Below, piece by piece: positions 23,755-34,967 of a DNA stretch of 64,000 bases. Each line of letters begins with the position of its first letter. Within the stretch, counting starts at the first letter, position 1. The translations under genes and the position numbers were made by a program. Below the pieces are notes generated by a model that was given only the letters and a program-made list of their open reading frames with translations, ran no database searches and was not told where the DNA came from. Source of the DNA: Nymphaea colorata (lineage: Eukaryota > Streptophyta > Magnoliopsida > Nymphaeales > Nymphaeaceae); assembly GCF_008831285.2 (NCBI RefSeq), contig NC_045141.1, forward strand, positions 9,844,106 through 9,908,105, in the 5' to 3' direction.

Positions 23755-26157
23755 TGTTTGCATCCCCAAAATTTCTTTGGGTTTGATTTTTTGAGTGTTC
23801 CAGAAAAATGAAGTTTTGTTTTGAAAATGAGAGAGAAAGGGACTCGCCCGTCGGTACGAGGATCGACCGTTCTCAGTGCCTTTACCGGGAGTAATCAATC
23901 CAAGGGCTATGTTTATTATTGATGCATTTCATTTTGGCTTGAACATCTTTTCATTCTATATGCGGTGTAGTGTTTGAGAAAAATATTGAAAGTTTGATAT
24001 TTCAAACTTTTAAAAAGGTTCTTAAAGAATTACTTGAGAATGTAAAATATTTTAAGGAAAACTAGAATTGAGAATTCTTTGTAAATATCATTTGCAAAGC
24101 TTGGGAAATTATTTTGAGGTCATTTTAGTGTTCTCTTAAGACTTTAAGTAGGTTTGAGATTTTGCTCTAATTCGGTTACTACCTAATTAGAACTCTATCT
24201 CATCTTACTTAAGTTCTTTTAGAGATCTGATTGTGCTCATTTGTGATGTTAAGTAAATGTGGATGCATGAATGCATTGATAGAGAAGAGAAGATCATTTT
24301 AGAAAAAGAGAGAGAGAGATTGTAAAATTGAATACACATAATTCATATATACGTATACGAGAGTTTGTAAAAGTGCGTTAAATTATAAAGAAATAATAAT
24401 TAAAAAAGATATTCACGTGCACATATATGTATATAACATGTACATATGCATATGTCTTCATGAGTATTAAAACCAAGAAATGACTTGAAAATAGCCGACT
24501 TCAATTTTTGATATAAGCCGGAGGGGAACTTGGGCTCATGCAAGAACCTAAGTTAAGTCTTCAAGGCTATATTAGAGAGGGTATTTGGTTTTGAAAATCT
24601 TTTGGAAAACATGCTTCCAAATATGAATATAAAATCATATTATTTGCTTCAAGAAAATACATTTCTTCCACCATTGGGTATGGAAGAAAATCAAATACTC
24701 ATGAAATGGGGAATGACGAAGCACTCATTGGGGTTTCTAATCTGGTGATCAAGAAATAAACTAAGCGTAAAAATGACATGAAGATGCACTTTAACATGTA
24801 CAAATTCGTAGATGGCTTTCCTGGGTTGGACAAATCCCAACCTCAAAAATCAACACAAGAATGAAGAAATCTCAACCCCAAGCATTCATTCTTATCGTGC
24901 ATTTGCTCATCAATTAATGAAAAATTAGAATATCATGCATAAACATCATTTCAAGTATATATGAGGAGTAAGACAATATAGCAAGCATATTTTGGAGATA
25001 AATGAAGAAATGAAATTTATTTCACCTTGCTCATATTCCCGGTGCACTCAAGACGTAGCTTTCAATTCTGGATAAGAAATCATTTGAGCTTTCTTGCATG
25101 GCCATAGGGAGGTGGCAAGAGGAAAAGAGGAAATAGATGAAAATGAGAGGAAGATTACATACCTCGAATATGAATTATAATGGAAATGAGCCCTCTCTTT
25201 TGAATGATCTCGGAGTCACCTAAGATGAAACTCCAAGATGATGAACCACCAAGAGATCTCTTTGTGCTCTTTTGAGGAGTTTGAACTTGAAGAATGTTTG
25301 CTCCCAATATTGGAGAAGAAGAAAGAAATGGAAAGAGAGAGCTAAGGAAAATAAAAAAAATTTCAAGTGAGGAAGCGAGGTTCCTCCCTGGTTGGTTCAT
25401 GCCTCAGAGAGAAAATTTTGGGGTTATTTATTAGGAGTTTTGGAGCCAAAACTCCAAATATGAATTTTTTTGAATTTCACAATATTTTTATCCGAATTTC
25501 AAATAATTTTGAATTATTTTTAATTTTTTTTCTAAAAAATAGGTTTTGACTAAGAGAGATTGGCTATTAGCCCTGCAAACACCATTTTGAGGTGTGGGCA
25601 GGGCTATTGCCCACCCAAACAAACCAAAACAGGCCCCCAAGGGGCGGTTTTTGCAAGAAAAGGTGGGGGCCTTGCATTGTTGCAGGCCCCTGCTCGGGCG
25701 TTGTTGCATGCTAGGCGCAATAGTGCCCGACGTTGGAAAACGCACTGCTGCAGGCGATCGCGTTACGTGATCACGCACGCTCGCATTGCGCAACGGGCGG
25801 TTGCGCGTCGAACGACCGCGTAGCTCGACTGCGTGTCGTGGTGCGGAAAACCCTTTTTTTATTTTTTTTTGAAATAAAGGTTTTTTCAGGTAAAAGCATA
25901 AAAATTCATTTTTTTAATTTATTTAAAAAGTGTATAAAACTAGTTTTTTTTTTCGTTACAACAAGGGAGAGGTCTGTGCACGTGCGCGCGGCGCTTATAA
26001 CACCAGACTATGCCATTTTGAACTCGACTTTGGATTTTGAGTTTGAAATGTTTGATTTGGATCTAAACTTGGGTTTAGAAATTAAATTTGTTTTGTGTCT
26101 AAAATTTAAATCCAAATAATAAAATAAGTCTTCTTAAAAAAAATTAGGGTGATAACA
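23755..26157 (+). mobile_element. Solo LTR, family B (2,403 bp)
   Basis: The sequence starts TGTTTGCATCCCC at 23755, ends GGGTGATAACA at 26157, and is flanked by a perfect 5-bp direct repeat GTCCA (23750-23754 and 26158-26162). There is no internal coding region, PBS or second LTR, so this is a solo LTR left by recombination. It shares the block around CGTCGGTACGAGG (about 23850-23915) and both ends with the longer LTR at 39311-43092. The plus orientation is inferred from the 3' end, which resembles the GGGGTGTGACA ends of gypsy LTRs. Large size suggests Ty3-gypsy. Confidence 0.8.
25690..25850. other. CpG-rich patch inside the solo LTR
   Basis: About 160 bp with many intact CpGs (GCGATCGCGTTACGTGATC, CGTCGAACGACCGCG) inside an otherwise AT-rich LTR. 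A TA-poor promoter-like island is one reading. Recent insertion with little methylation decay is another. Confidence 0.45.
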
Positions 26158-26656
26158 GTCCAATGAATGTAGGCGTCACTTATCCGATACCACTGTTCTA
26201 AGCCTGAGGGACGTAATAGACAACTTGGAATAGAAGAACACAAGGATGATCATCATTCAATTAGCCTCTGGAATTTACTAGTAATCTTCTATGTAACTTT
26301 CTGATCAATGACAGTAGCTGCCAACAAATTTGTCACCTTTCCTTCGACGTTGTAGTGACCTTTTTCTCCCTTTCTTTTGTTCTTCCATTAATAAACAATA
26401 CATACAAAAATGTAGAGTTGGTTTTAGGTCAATTGTAATAGATAGCATTAGGGAAGGTATGTGTTATCCAAATGATGAGAAAAAAAAGATGAATAGAGCC
26501 TATTAACTATGGAAAACCTATCCATAGGGAAAAAATTCTGATAAAGAAGAAAAAACCATTATTCATTCTGCAAGGCGATATCCAGAATCCTCCTACATTC
26601 ACAAGGAACGACATGGCGGCCATGCTGGGAGGCAATGGTAAGCTGATGAGAACTTA

Positions 26657-26834
26657 CCACAGTGCAACCACAGCCGTCAACTCCCACTATTTTGTGGCCA
26701 TCAACATAAGATTTGAGGTAACATATTCAAGTACTCCTTGTCATTCCACAGTGCAACCACAGACGTCAACTCCCACTATTTTGTGGCCATCAACGTAAGA
26801 TTTGAGGTAACATATTCAAGTACTCCTTGTCATT
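26657..26834 (+). repeat. 89-bp tandem duplication
   Basis: Two copies, 26657-26745 and 26746-26834, start CCACAGTGCAACCACAG and differ at only a couple of positions (for example GCCGTC versus GACGTC). The near-identity means a recent event. Confidence 0.85.
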
Positions 26835-27302
26835 CCATGTGTAAGTATCATTTATTCATAATCAAAGTACAATGAAACAGTGATTTGGTAAGAGCTGAAT
26901 ATATGCATATTGAATAAATCATGGGCAAACATTTTTGGATGCATGTAGTCTTACATGGGTCTTCCTTCTCATTTATGCCTTGTTTAAATCTACAATTGTT
27001 TTGAGTTCATCATGCGTGTGTTTAGCCTTTGCAGTATGGCAACAAACCATATATATCCATAATCGGAGAGTAGAGTTATTATGATAATGCATTTTAAATG
27101 TTCCTTTACCAAAATTTTTTGGTAAACGGTGGTCTCTTGGTTTTGCATCACAAGATATTCGTCTAATGACTTCCATTTAGAATGGCAGCACTGCAGTCCA
27201 GTGGAGGGAAGGAGGATTGTTGTATTGCACTCGTTAGCAGCCTTCGAAGATCAAGTATTCTGTGAAATGCAGCTATTGAGGGATCTCACTGGCAGACTTC
27301 CT

Positions 27303-27586
27303 GAGTCTGTTCGAGGTTCAAATGTCAAATCAAATAGTGGTATATGGAAGGGATGGACTCTGGCATACTTTAACAAGTTTCGTAGGATGGACATCTATAA
27401 TAAAATGTTGTCCAGAGAAGTGATTCTACTAGGGAATGAAGTATGAGTCTGTTCGAGGTTCAAATGTCAAACCAAATAGTGGTATATGGAAGGGATGGTT
27501 TCTGGCATACTTTAACAAGTTTCTTAGGACGGACGTCTATAATAAAATGTTGTCCAGAGAAGTGATTCTACTAGGGAATGAAGGAT
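27303..27586 (+). repeat. 142-bp tandem duplication
   Basis: Copies 27303-27444 and 27445-27586 both start GAGTCTGTTCGAGGTTC and end GGGAATGAAG. About half a dozen substitutions separate them, so this copy event is older than the 89-bp duplication next to it. Confidence 0.85.
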
Positions 27587-28701
27587 CTTAGGATGTGTTT
27601 TGTTGTGTAGTCTCTCTTGTTCCTGTTGTGTTTTAGTCCTTCATAGGACCCTTGTGTTTTTTTTTCAAGAAAAAACACTCCCATTAGTATGCTTGTGTAT
27701 ACTTGTTAAATTTTATTTTTTGAAGCTATTCTACGATGCATGGCAGTGTGTTTGTGTGCATTTTTAATTTTAATTTTTATATGGTCTGTGACGCATAGCA
27801 AGATTTTCTATTTTGCTTATGTTGTGTCATGTTTTACAATGTCTTTTTGTGGTGACAAATGCATGCACATGGATTGGGCTATTGGTGTGTAGGAGGAATA
27901 TCAGATGGAATGTTGGCTTTCTGCCTGCATCTGATGTAGAGCGTGCTAAGTTGAGGCACTAGCCAAAAGGTCTGGACATACCAAAGTTTTCATAAGCTGT
28001 CGTTATATTGCCAACATGCCATTCATAACTTTTATTTGTTTTAGATATACTTTTTTTGTAGCAATAAAGAGCAAAGCGAGGAAATGCAATACGTGATTCA
28101 TATAGTTGACAAGATCAGCCAAGGAAGAAGAGTGGTGATTTGTAGCAGCTAAAGGTAGTGACACGGCTGAGATGAGCCTTGTAGAATGGCCAATGGAATA
28201 AGTAGGAGACAGTGAGGAGGCATGCATGGTATAGTGAATTTTTATCCTTTCTTTTGTACTGCATGTTTTAAATAGATTGTACATGATGATAAAAAATTTA
28301 GATGGGTTTTGACAAAATCAACTCAGTTTGCATTGTAAGATTGAAGTGATCACCATAAAACTTACAAAATAGAAAGCTAAGTGCAAATGTTGTATTTGCT
28401 GAGTGGAGCTCAATGTCCATTACAAGTGCTTTTCCTTAGCTGCATATTTTTTCAAATTCATTGGCGTTTCATTGTGATTTCATTTTAACATTCAAAAGCC
28501 ATAGTTTGGATCACTTATGTGCATTATGATAACCATGATCTATCCTTGATGTACCGTTACTTTATTTTCTCTAATCACATGAATTAGTATGCAAATATTT
28601 TATAAATTATATGACAGGAAATTTGCTTAATTTTTCCGTCTTTTGATGTAAATGTGTTAGTTGATCAATTTAAAGGCATGCTGGGTACATTTTCTCCACA
28701 G

Positions 28702-28773
28702 CAAGATCCTTACATTCATATGCTGGGGGAATAGACAAGTCCATCAAGATAATGGCACAAGGCACATACATGG
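28702..28773 (+). other. Possible isolated exon
   Basis: A 72-bp open segment sits between a good acceptor (TTTTCTCCACAG) and donor (ATGG/GTGAGC). One frame reads RSLHSYAGGIDKSIKIMAQG. No family is recognised and no partner exons were found. It may be a relic of a gene or chance. Confidence 0.2.
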
Positions 28774-30166
28774 GTGAGCTTAAGATGTGATGCCCTTTTC
28801 TTTTCAAAGACATTGTATTTGGCATCCCATTCACATGAACAAAAATCTGTATTTATTGCCTATATTTGTATTAGGTACGGAATCTGCATTCTGATATGTG
28901 TTTCCTGTTTTGGTAGTTAATTTCTTATTCATGGACAACTTAGTGTAAAAGAGCCAACGTCAAAATAGCTTCATGTGCCACAAACGCCAGCTGCAATCGA
29001 CAGCTTAAAGGAATGATGGAGGGAAGATGCTAGGCATCACTACATCAACAAATTTTGTTTTTTCTCCTCTTTGCACTGCCTAAACAACTTGCTTCAACTT
29101 TTCATCTTGAGCTTGCAATTCTCTGATCCTATCATATAGGATAGGATGTACTCTACATTGTGCACACAAAACCCCCTTTGTTATCTATCACCAGCTCAGC
29201 CCTAAGAGATCGCATTTCCAACAACAAATGAATGTGTACCAAAAGAGGGAGAGAGGGGGAAGTAAAAGAGAGTTTGAAGTGAGGAAGAAAGGAGTGAAGA
29301 AAGGGAGAAAACATAAGGACAGAAGGAGAAAATGGAGAGAGGAAGGGAAAACAAGAGAGAGTGATAAAGGAGAAGAGAAGAAGGAAGGTTGAGGCTCAAT
29401 TTGGGTAATAAGATTTTTCTCTCCATCTCTTTCAATTTTCTTGATTTATGTTAGTAGATCAACACATTAAAATATTTGATTCATAGATTTTGATTGAGAT
29501 ATGTGTAATTTGTGATAAATTGATGTAGATTATTAAAGGAGAGCATTTCCATGAGTTGTAATAAGGGTGACATTGGTCTCAGCTTCATATTGACAACACC
29601 TTATCATGTAAAAAGAGTGATTGGAGTATTGAGTTAGCCTTTTAAGGATCTTATTGGGTTATATTGCTTGAAAGGCACAAAATAGAATTAATGGTGTTGT
29701 AACAGATTAGGAGAAGTGAAAAGAAGGAAGTTGTAGTATAGGATTGGGATTTGAGAGGAAGCTCCATATGTAAATTTTTATATACATTTATTTCACATGC
29801 CTAGTGGATCGGCCACCATGAGTGCATGTGAAGGCATGTCTGGACACCCTGCTAAATAGGAATTTTTTTTTCTTCTTTTTGTGGAGAGCAGATTTTTATT
29901 GAGATATGTGTAATTTGTGATGTTTAGGCAAATGAGTATATTACTAGCTGCCTTCAAAATGACAAATGAATGATATTGATTTTTAATTTTGTTTTAATAT
30001 TGCTATGTGTAATCTTAATCCATCTTGTTGGCATAATTATATATATATATATATAGGGCATTTAATGGTTTATGATGTGGAATAAAATCTAGAGCTCAAA
30101 AGGAAGAGCCGAATGTAACTAGCTAAGGTGATTGCATGTGGTTGTGATTATTAAGTATATGTTGTG

Positions 30167-30278
30167 CCTCTTAACACTCTTCCAAAGTCTTTAAATTAGA
30201 AGCAAATAAATAGATCACATCTTAATGCTCCTCTAAAGTCCAGAAACTAGAGGTAAATTCATAAGCAAACCAACTAAC
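30167..30278 (+). repeat. Degenerate ~53-bp minisatellite, left part
   Basis: Two diverged units start CCTCTTAACACTCTTCC and ATCTTAATGCTCCTC and carry an AAGTCTTTAAATTAGAAG or AAGTCCAGAAACTAGAGG core. The array is cut by the gypsy insertion and continues at 50654. Confidence 0.6.
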
Positions 30279-32642
30279 TGTAACATTCAAAGTTTTTGGG
30301 CAGGTCAGGTTGGATCAGGATCCAGACCAGGGCGCGAACTCCATCCCATGAAGAGGAGCCGATGTCGGCTCTTCCTCTTCATCTCTTCCACTGTTTCGAC
30401 CGCAACGTAGAGAAGAAGAAGGCTGAAGAAAATGCAGCAGTGGTGGAGGTGAAGGGCGACTGCGGTGCTCAGGTAAACCTTGTCGGTCTCTCTCTGTCTC
30501 TTCTTTCTTCTCCTTCCCCCACTCGCTAATCTTTGTCCCCTAAATTGTCTAATGTTTTCTATTAGTGGATGTATAATTATTATTTGAATGTGCTAGATTC
30601 AAGATTGGATGATTTGGAATGCATGTTCAAGACTTTACTATATTGGAGAAGGTCTAAGACTATTTTGGAGGGATAAAGATCTGTGTATATAATTATCATT
30701 TTTAGCATGGTAAGGCTAGCAATTGAAGCGATTAGTGAGCATGGTAGAGATTTTGATGATGTTGATAAGGTTTAGAACAATTTTAGCGAACTCATGACAT
30801 ATGCTATTTTTGGTGTGCATACTACATTGCTCGTTGGGAAAGAAACCTATTGGAGGCGTTATGGGTCGATACTACATGTTGGCAGCCTCTTGGTGCGTTG
30901 ACCTATGCCTCAATGATCATATTTCTTACTTGTATAGATTGTAAAGCTTAACGAGTAGAAAGCTTATCGCTTGTTTATTTTCGTAGGTACACTGGGCATA
31001 TTGAGTAGACCTTAAGCGGCAAGATTTGAAGCTTGAGTCAATTTTGGGTAATTTTAGCAATGTGTGACAGGTATGGTGGCATTCTAGGCAAATAACTAAC
31101 TGGAGCCAAATTTAGAATGTGTGCCTTTTAGAATCGTTGGATCATACAATTGTGTTGTATTGTATGAATGTATGCATGTGATTGAATAATTTGAAATTAG
31201 TTGAGTGTTTTAATCGACTACTCAATAGCATATGCATGCTAGCAATTATAACTGCTTAGGACAGATTAGGCAAAGTATCAAATTGAGTATCTCCTTGGCC
31301 CTGATTGTATATTAGAAAGCATTCTAGAATGTTATTTGCATAAGACAACTACAAGTCAATCACGGATCGAGACTACTCTCTGAGGTTCAGTTAAGTTTTG
31401 TAAGATGTGATTGATATGTTTGACTGTTGTGAATGTTACAATGGTTTTTGTGTGCATTCTCATGGGCATGATGCAATTGGATGAATTTGAAGGGTAAATG
31501 TACATGTAAAGTTACGACTGCTAAATAAGAGTATTGACTATGGGTATGGCCCTCGTAGGGAGGTGTCTTGAGATATGGGTGTACTTGTGAAGTGAACCAA
31601 CCTCATATGTTAGCCAGTTATTTTGTGATTGTATTTTCATAATGGTAAGTTAATAAAGAATAATAGATAAGAGGCTAGTGGGTTATGGCAATGAGTCTGG
31701 GAGATGTCCCGCCCTCGCCACTGGTCTCGCTTGCTCGGAGCACAGGTGTGCAAAGCCCTAGGATATCATTGTGTGATCTGCTTGGAGCGTTGGCCTCCTC
31801 CCTTCCCAATATGGGTGTCCTAGGGAAGGTTGAGGAACTCTCATTGCAATTCATACATCCATAGATGCTTGCTCTACCGCTGCAGCATGAATGAATCCGT
31901 ATTGTTTCAGGCCATCATGGGGATGTTTCATGACTGTAGGTCGCCCGTGCTGTGCACGCATTTGTGTTTTGCACCCACAAAAGATGCCAATTCATTAAAG
32001 CAAATGTAAATGAAATGATTGTTAATGAAATGAATGTGAATGAAATGTACGCGAATGAAGTGAATATGCATGAAGTGAATATGATTATTAAATGTGTCAA
32101 TTGTGGTTATTGAGTGGTCGCTACATGTCATGGTATATGTGAGGAGCTGCCATGAGAAGTTGTGTGACTTCGTACTACTATCATGATATTATAGTATTTT
32201 GTTTTCGTATTTGTTATATCTCAAATTTGAGCCCTTTCTATTGAGAGTTAGGAATTTATCTGGTTTGTTACCATACTGTGAAGGCTAAGCCTTCTGTTGT
32301 TTACTTTTTTAGGTTTTGGCACACCCGAGATAGTAGGTTGATCAGATGACTCAAATCACATCCAATTGGGGAGATTTTGGAACTATTAAGTGCCAGCATG
32401 TCATGTTTTGGTCTTTATGATGTCTTGTTTTTATTAGACATCAATGTCGTGGTTTTGAGGTATTTTTGTCATATGTGTTATTGAGAAATATGAAATGATT
32501 TTAGATGGACTGAATTTACTATATAATGAAATGTTCGCCCCATTATCTTTTGATGTGCATAGCTCCTTTTGAATTATTGTGTCGTCACAACTCTTGTTAA
32601 CAAAAAAAAATTATTTGAGGGTCAAAGTGTTGGGTTGTGACA
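30279..32642 (+). mobile_element. 5' LTR of the gypsy element (2,364 bp)
   Basis: It starts TGTAACATTCAAAG and ends GGGTTGTGACA, directly before the primer binding site. Its first 98 bp match 44384-44481 and the part from about 30826 matches 48866-50653. It contains a GC-rich leader-like segment and a good 5' splice site (GCTCAG/GTAAAC, GT at 30473), discussed in the findings. Confidence 0.85.
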
Positions 32643-32646
32643 GCTT

Positions 32647-32658
32647 TGGTATCAGAGT
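32647..32658 (+). other. Primer binding site of the gypsy element
   Basis: TGGTATCAGAGT four bases after the LTR is complementary to the 3' end of initiator tRNA-Met, the usual primer of plant LTR retrotransposons. Confidence 0.8.
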
Positions 32659-33206
32659 TGTAGGAAAAACCCCTCTATGGATGTGAGCTAAAGTCGATCT
32701 GTGAAGCTATGTTGCCCAGGTATGTGCTACTTGATTGGGCTCTGATTGTAGTTTTGATTTTTATTGTGATATATACGTATATGATGGATTGATGCCTTGA
32801 CGATTGTGATGACGTATCCTTGCAATTTGATGTGCAAGAGTTGTCATAAACTTTGTATTGAGAATGAGGGTTCTTGCTTGTACAGATGGAGTACCAATGT
32901 AGGGATAAGAAGCAAGGTGGGTCGGTTATGGAGGCACAAAGAGAGTCAAGTTCGGCCCATTCAGATGCACATACCCCACTGGATGATAGTACGTTGGGGC
33001 AACTATTCGCGTAGACTAGTGTTGGAGCCCAAACCCCACCAATGTAGACCCCCGTTCATGGATCAGCAGACTATATTGCATATGACTTTACAAACTATAT
33101 TGTTGACGACGTTACAGACACTGACCTCCCTAGTAAGTCGATGGTCAGTAATCAGAGGAGTCGTGCAACTTTTATAGGAGACACCACTGCACCACCCAAG
33201 GAAAAG

Positions 33207-34300
33207 GCGAGTTTAGTGTCATTTAAGCAACTCATGTCGATGCAACTGCCTATCTTTACTAGAGATGGCACCCAGATGCAGTAGAGGAGTAGATTGAAGA
33301 AGTAAAGCGCATCTTTGAGCTTCTCATGATGCCGGGAGGGGATAAAGTAAACTACGGCTCTTGCTTGTTGAAAGGCGATGCCAAACGGTGGTGGCAATCA
33401 ACTCATGAGATTCGATTTATAGGCCAACAATCAATCTTATATAAGCAGTTCAGAGATTCATTCTTCAACACTTACTTCTCAACGCATGTCAAAAACAAAA
33501 AGATGCAGGAATTCCTTGAGTTGCAACAAAACCATATGAGCTTGGAAGAGTATGTTACTAAGTATCAACACTTAGAGGTATATTGCGCACATCTCTACAC
33601 CACTGATGAGGCCAAAGCCGACAAGTTTGTACATGGATTGAGTGATGGACTGCGAAGCAAGGTGATGTTTAGCAGCAGGCCTTGTGATTTGGACGAAGTG
33701 GTCACCATGGCTAGACGCATGTTAGAGGATTGGGTAAGGACACAAAGAGACAATCATAAGAAGACAAGCCAGCATACACATGGTGGGCCGATGCAAGCCA
33801 AGCACCACAACTTTGCAAGCAAGGTAAAGCTTTATGGGAATCATGATGACGGAACATTCAGGCGGAACATGCCTACCCACAGTGACACCATACAGGGGGC
33901 AGTGACTACTCTGACTCTATCGAGGTGCCCTACCTGCTCATGTGTGCACTCCGGTAACCCGTGCTATCAGGAGATTGGAGTGTACACTATGGAAGTATGG
34001 GACACTTCATCAAAGATTGCCCCATGATGCGAGGAAAGGAGTTGAAGAAGCCCAAGGCCGGTCCTTCTAGTGCTCAAAAGACTACCGGACGTGTCTATGC
34101 AAGTACCATGGAGGAGCTTCATGCATATGATTTCATTGAAAGTACATTACTTGTTGGTTCTCGCATTGTTAGAGTGTTGTTTGATGCAGGGGTGACTCAT
34201 TCTTTTATATCTAATCCATTTGTCACTTTACTAAAAGTGTTGGCTAGGATAATTAGTCAGCTTTATGCATGCTCAAGATTTGTGTAGTCAGCATCTACGT
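33207..34300 (+). pseudogene. Gypsy gag and protease, broken
   Basis: Gag capsid wording is clear in frame 2: IEEVKRIFELLMMPGGDKVN, then LLKGDAKRWW, then EFLELQQNHMSLEEYVTKY. A TAG near 33286 replaces the Trp usual in EEWIEEV. The open part runs 33326-34027. The zinc knuckle straddles a frameshift near 33960: NPCY is in one frame and YGSMGHFIKDCP in the other. The protease follows in frame 1 (33961-34287), with the active site VLFDAGVTHSFIS near 34180, where DSG is usual. It is not translatable as one protein. Confidence 0.8.
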
Positions 34301-34620
34301 AATGTAGACGTAGAAATCTATCAATATCATTTGCCTGCATAGTTAGTGATCATAAAGTCTCAGTGGGTTCGATGTTATTTTGGGCATGGATTGACTATAT
34401 ACGCATTATGCCAATTTAGATTGCAGAAAAAAACAGACAATTGTTGACTCATGAAATGCAGTTGTTGGAATTCCAAGCTTGAAAAGTTAGTCAAACTGAT
34501 AAGATATGGTGTCTGTACTAAAGGCTAAACAGTTGTTAGAAAAGGGGAGTGCTGCATTCTTGGTCAATGTGTTGACTAGTGAAACTGAGCCGGTGAAGTT
34601 AGAAGATCTTGCCATTGTGA

Positions 34621-34967
34621 GTGAGTACCCCCGATGTGTTTCCTGAAGAGCTATCGAGTTTGCCTCCAACACGGGATGTTGAATTCAAAATAGAATTGTT
34701 ACTAGGGATAGCTCATATTTCTAACGCACCATACCGTATGACACTAGTAGAGTTACAAGATTTGAAGAAGCAACAACAGAAGCTCTTAGATAAGGGTTTC
34801 ATTCGATCCAGCGTGTCACATTGCGGAGTAACCGTGTTGTTTGCTAAGAAGAAGGACAAAACGATGCGCTTGTGTATAGATTATCGCATGTTGAATCAAG
34901 TCACCATCAAGAATAAGTATCCACTTCCTAGAATTCAATACTTATTTAATCAATTGAAGAATGTAAA
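34621..34967 (+). pseudogene. Gypsy reverse transcriptase, N-terminal part
   Basis: Reads [20 protein letters not shown], then [16 protein letters not shown], then [20 protein letters not shown], ending FNQLKNV where the solo LTR enters. This is RT from the PPxR region to just before the SKIDLR motif. The rest resumes at 38083. Confidence 0.88.

Larger units (their letters stand above)
26163..30166. other. Intergenic with local duplications, no recognised gene
   Basis: Four kilobases without a recognised protein. It holds two tandem duplications (26657-26834 and 27303-27586, listed separately), a possible isolated exon at 28702-28773, a purine-rich tract at about 29240-29390, and a (TA)n run at 30036-30055. 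The open frame 27129-27446 only reflects the duplicated segment. Confidence 0.4.

Noticed and set aside
29037-29055. CACTACATCAAC as a second CACTA terminus
   Set aside because: No inverted partner end or subterminal repeats were found nearby.
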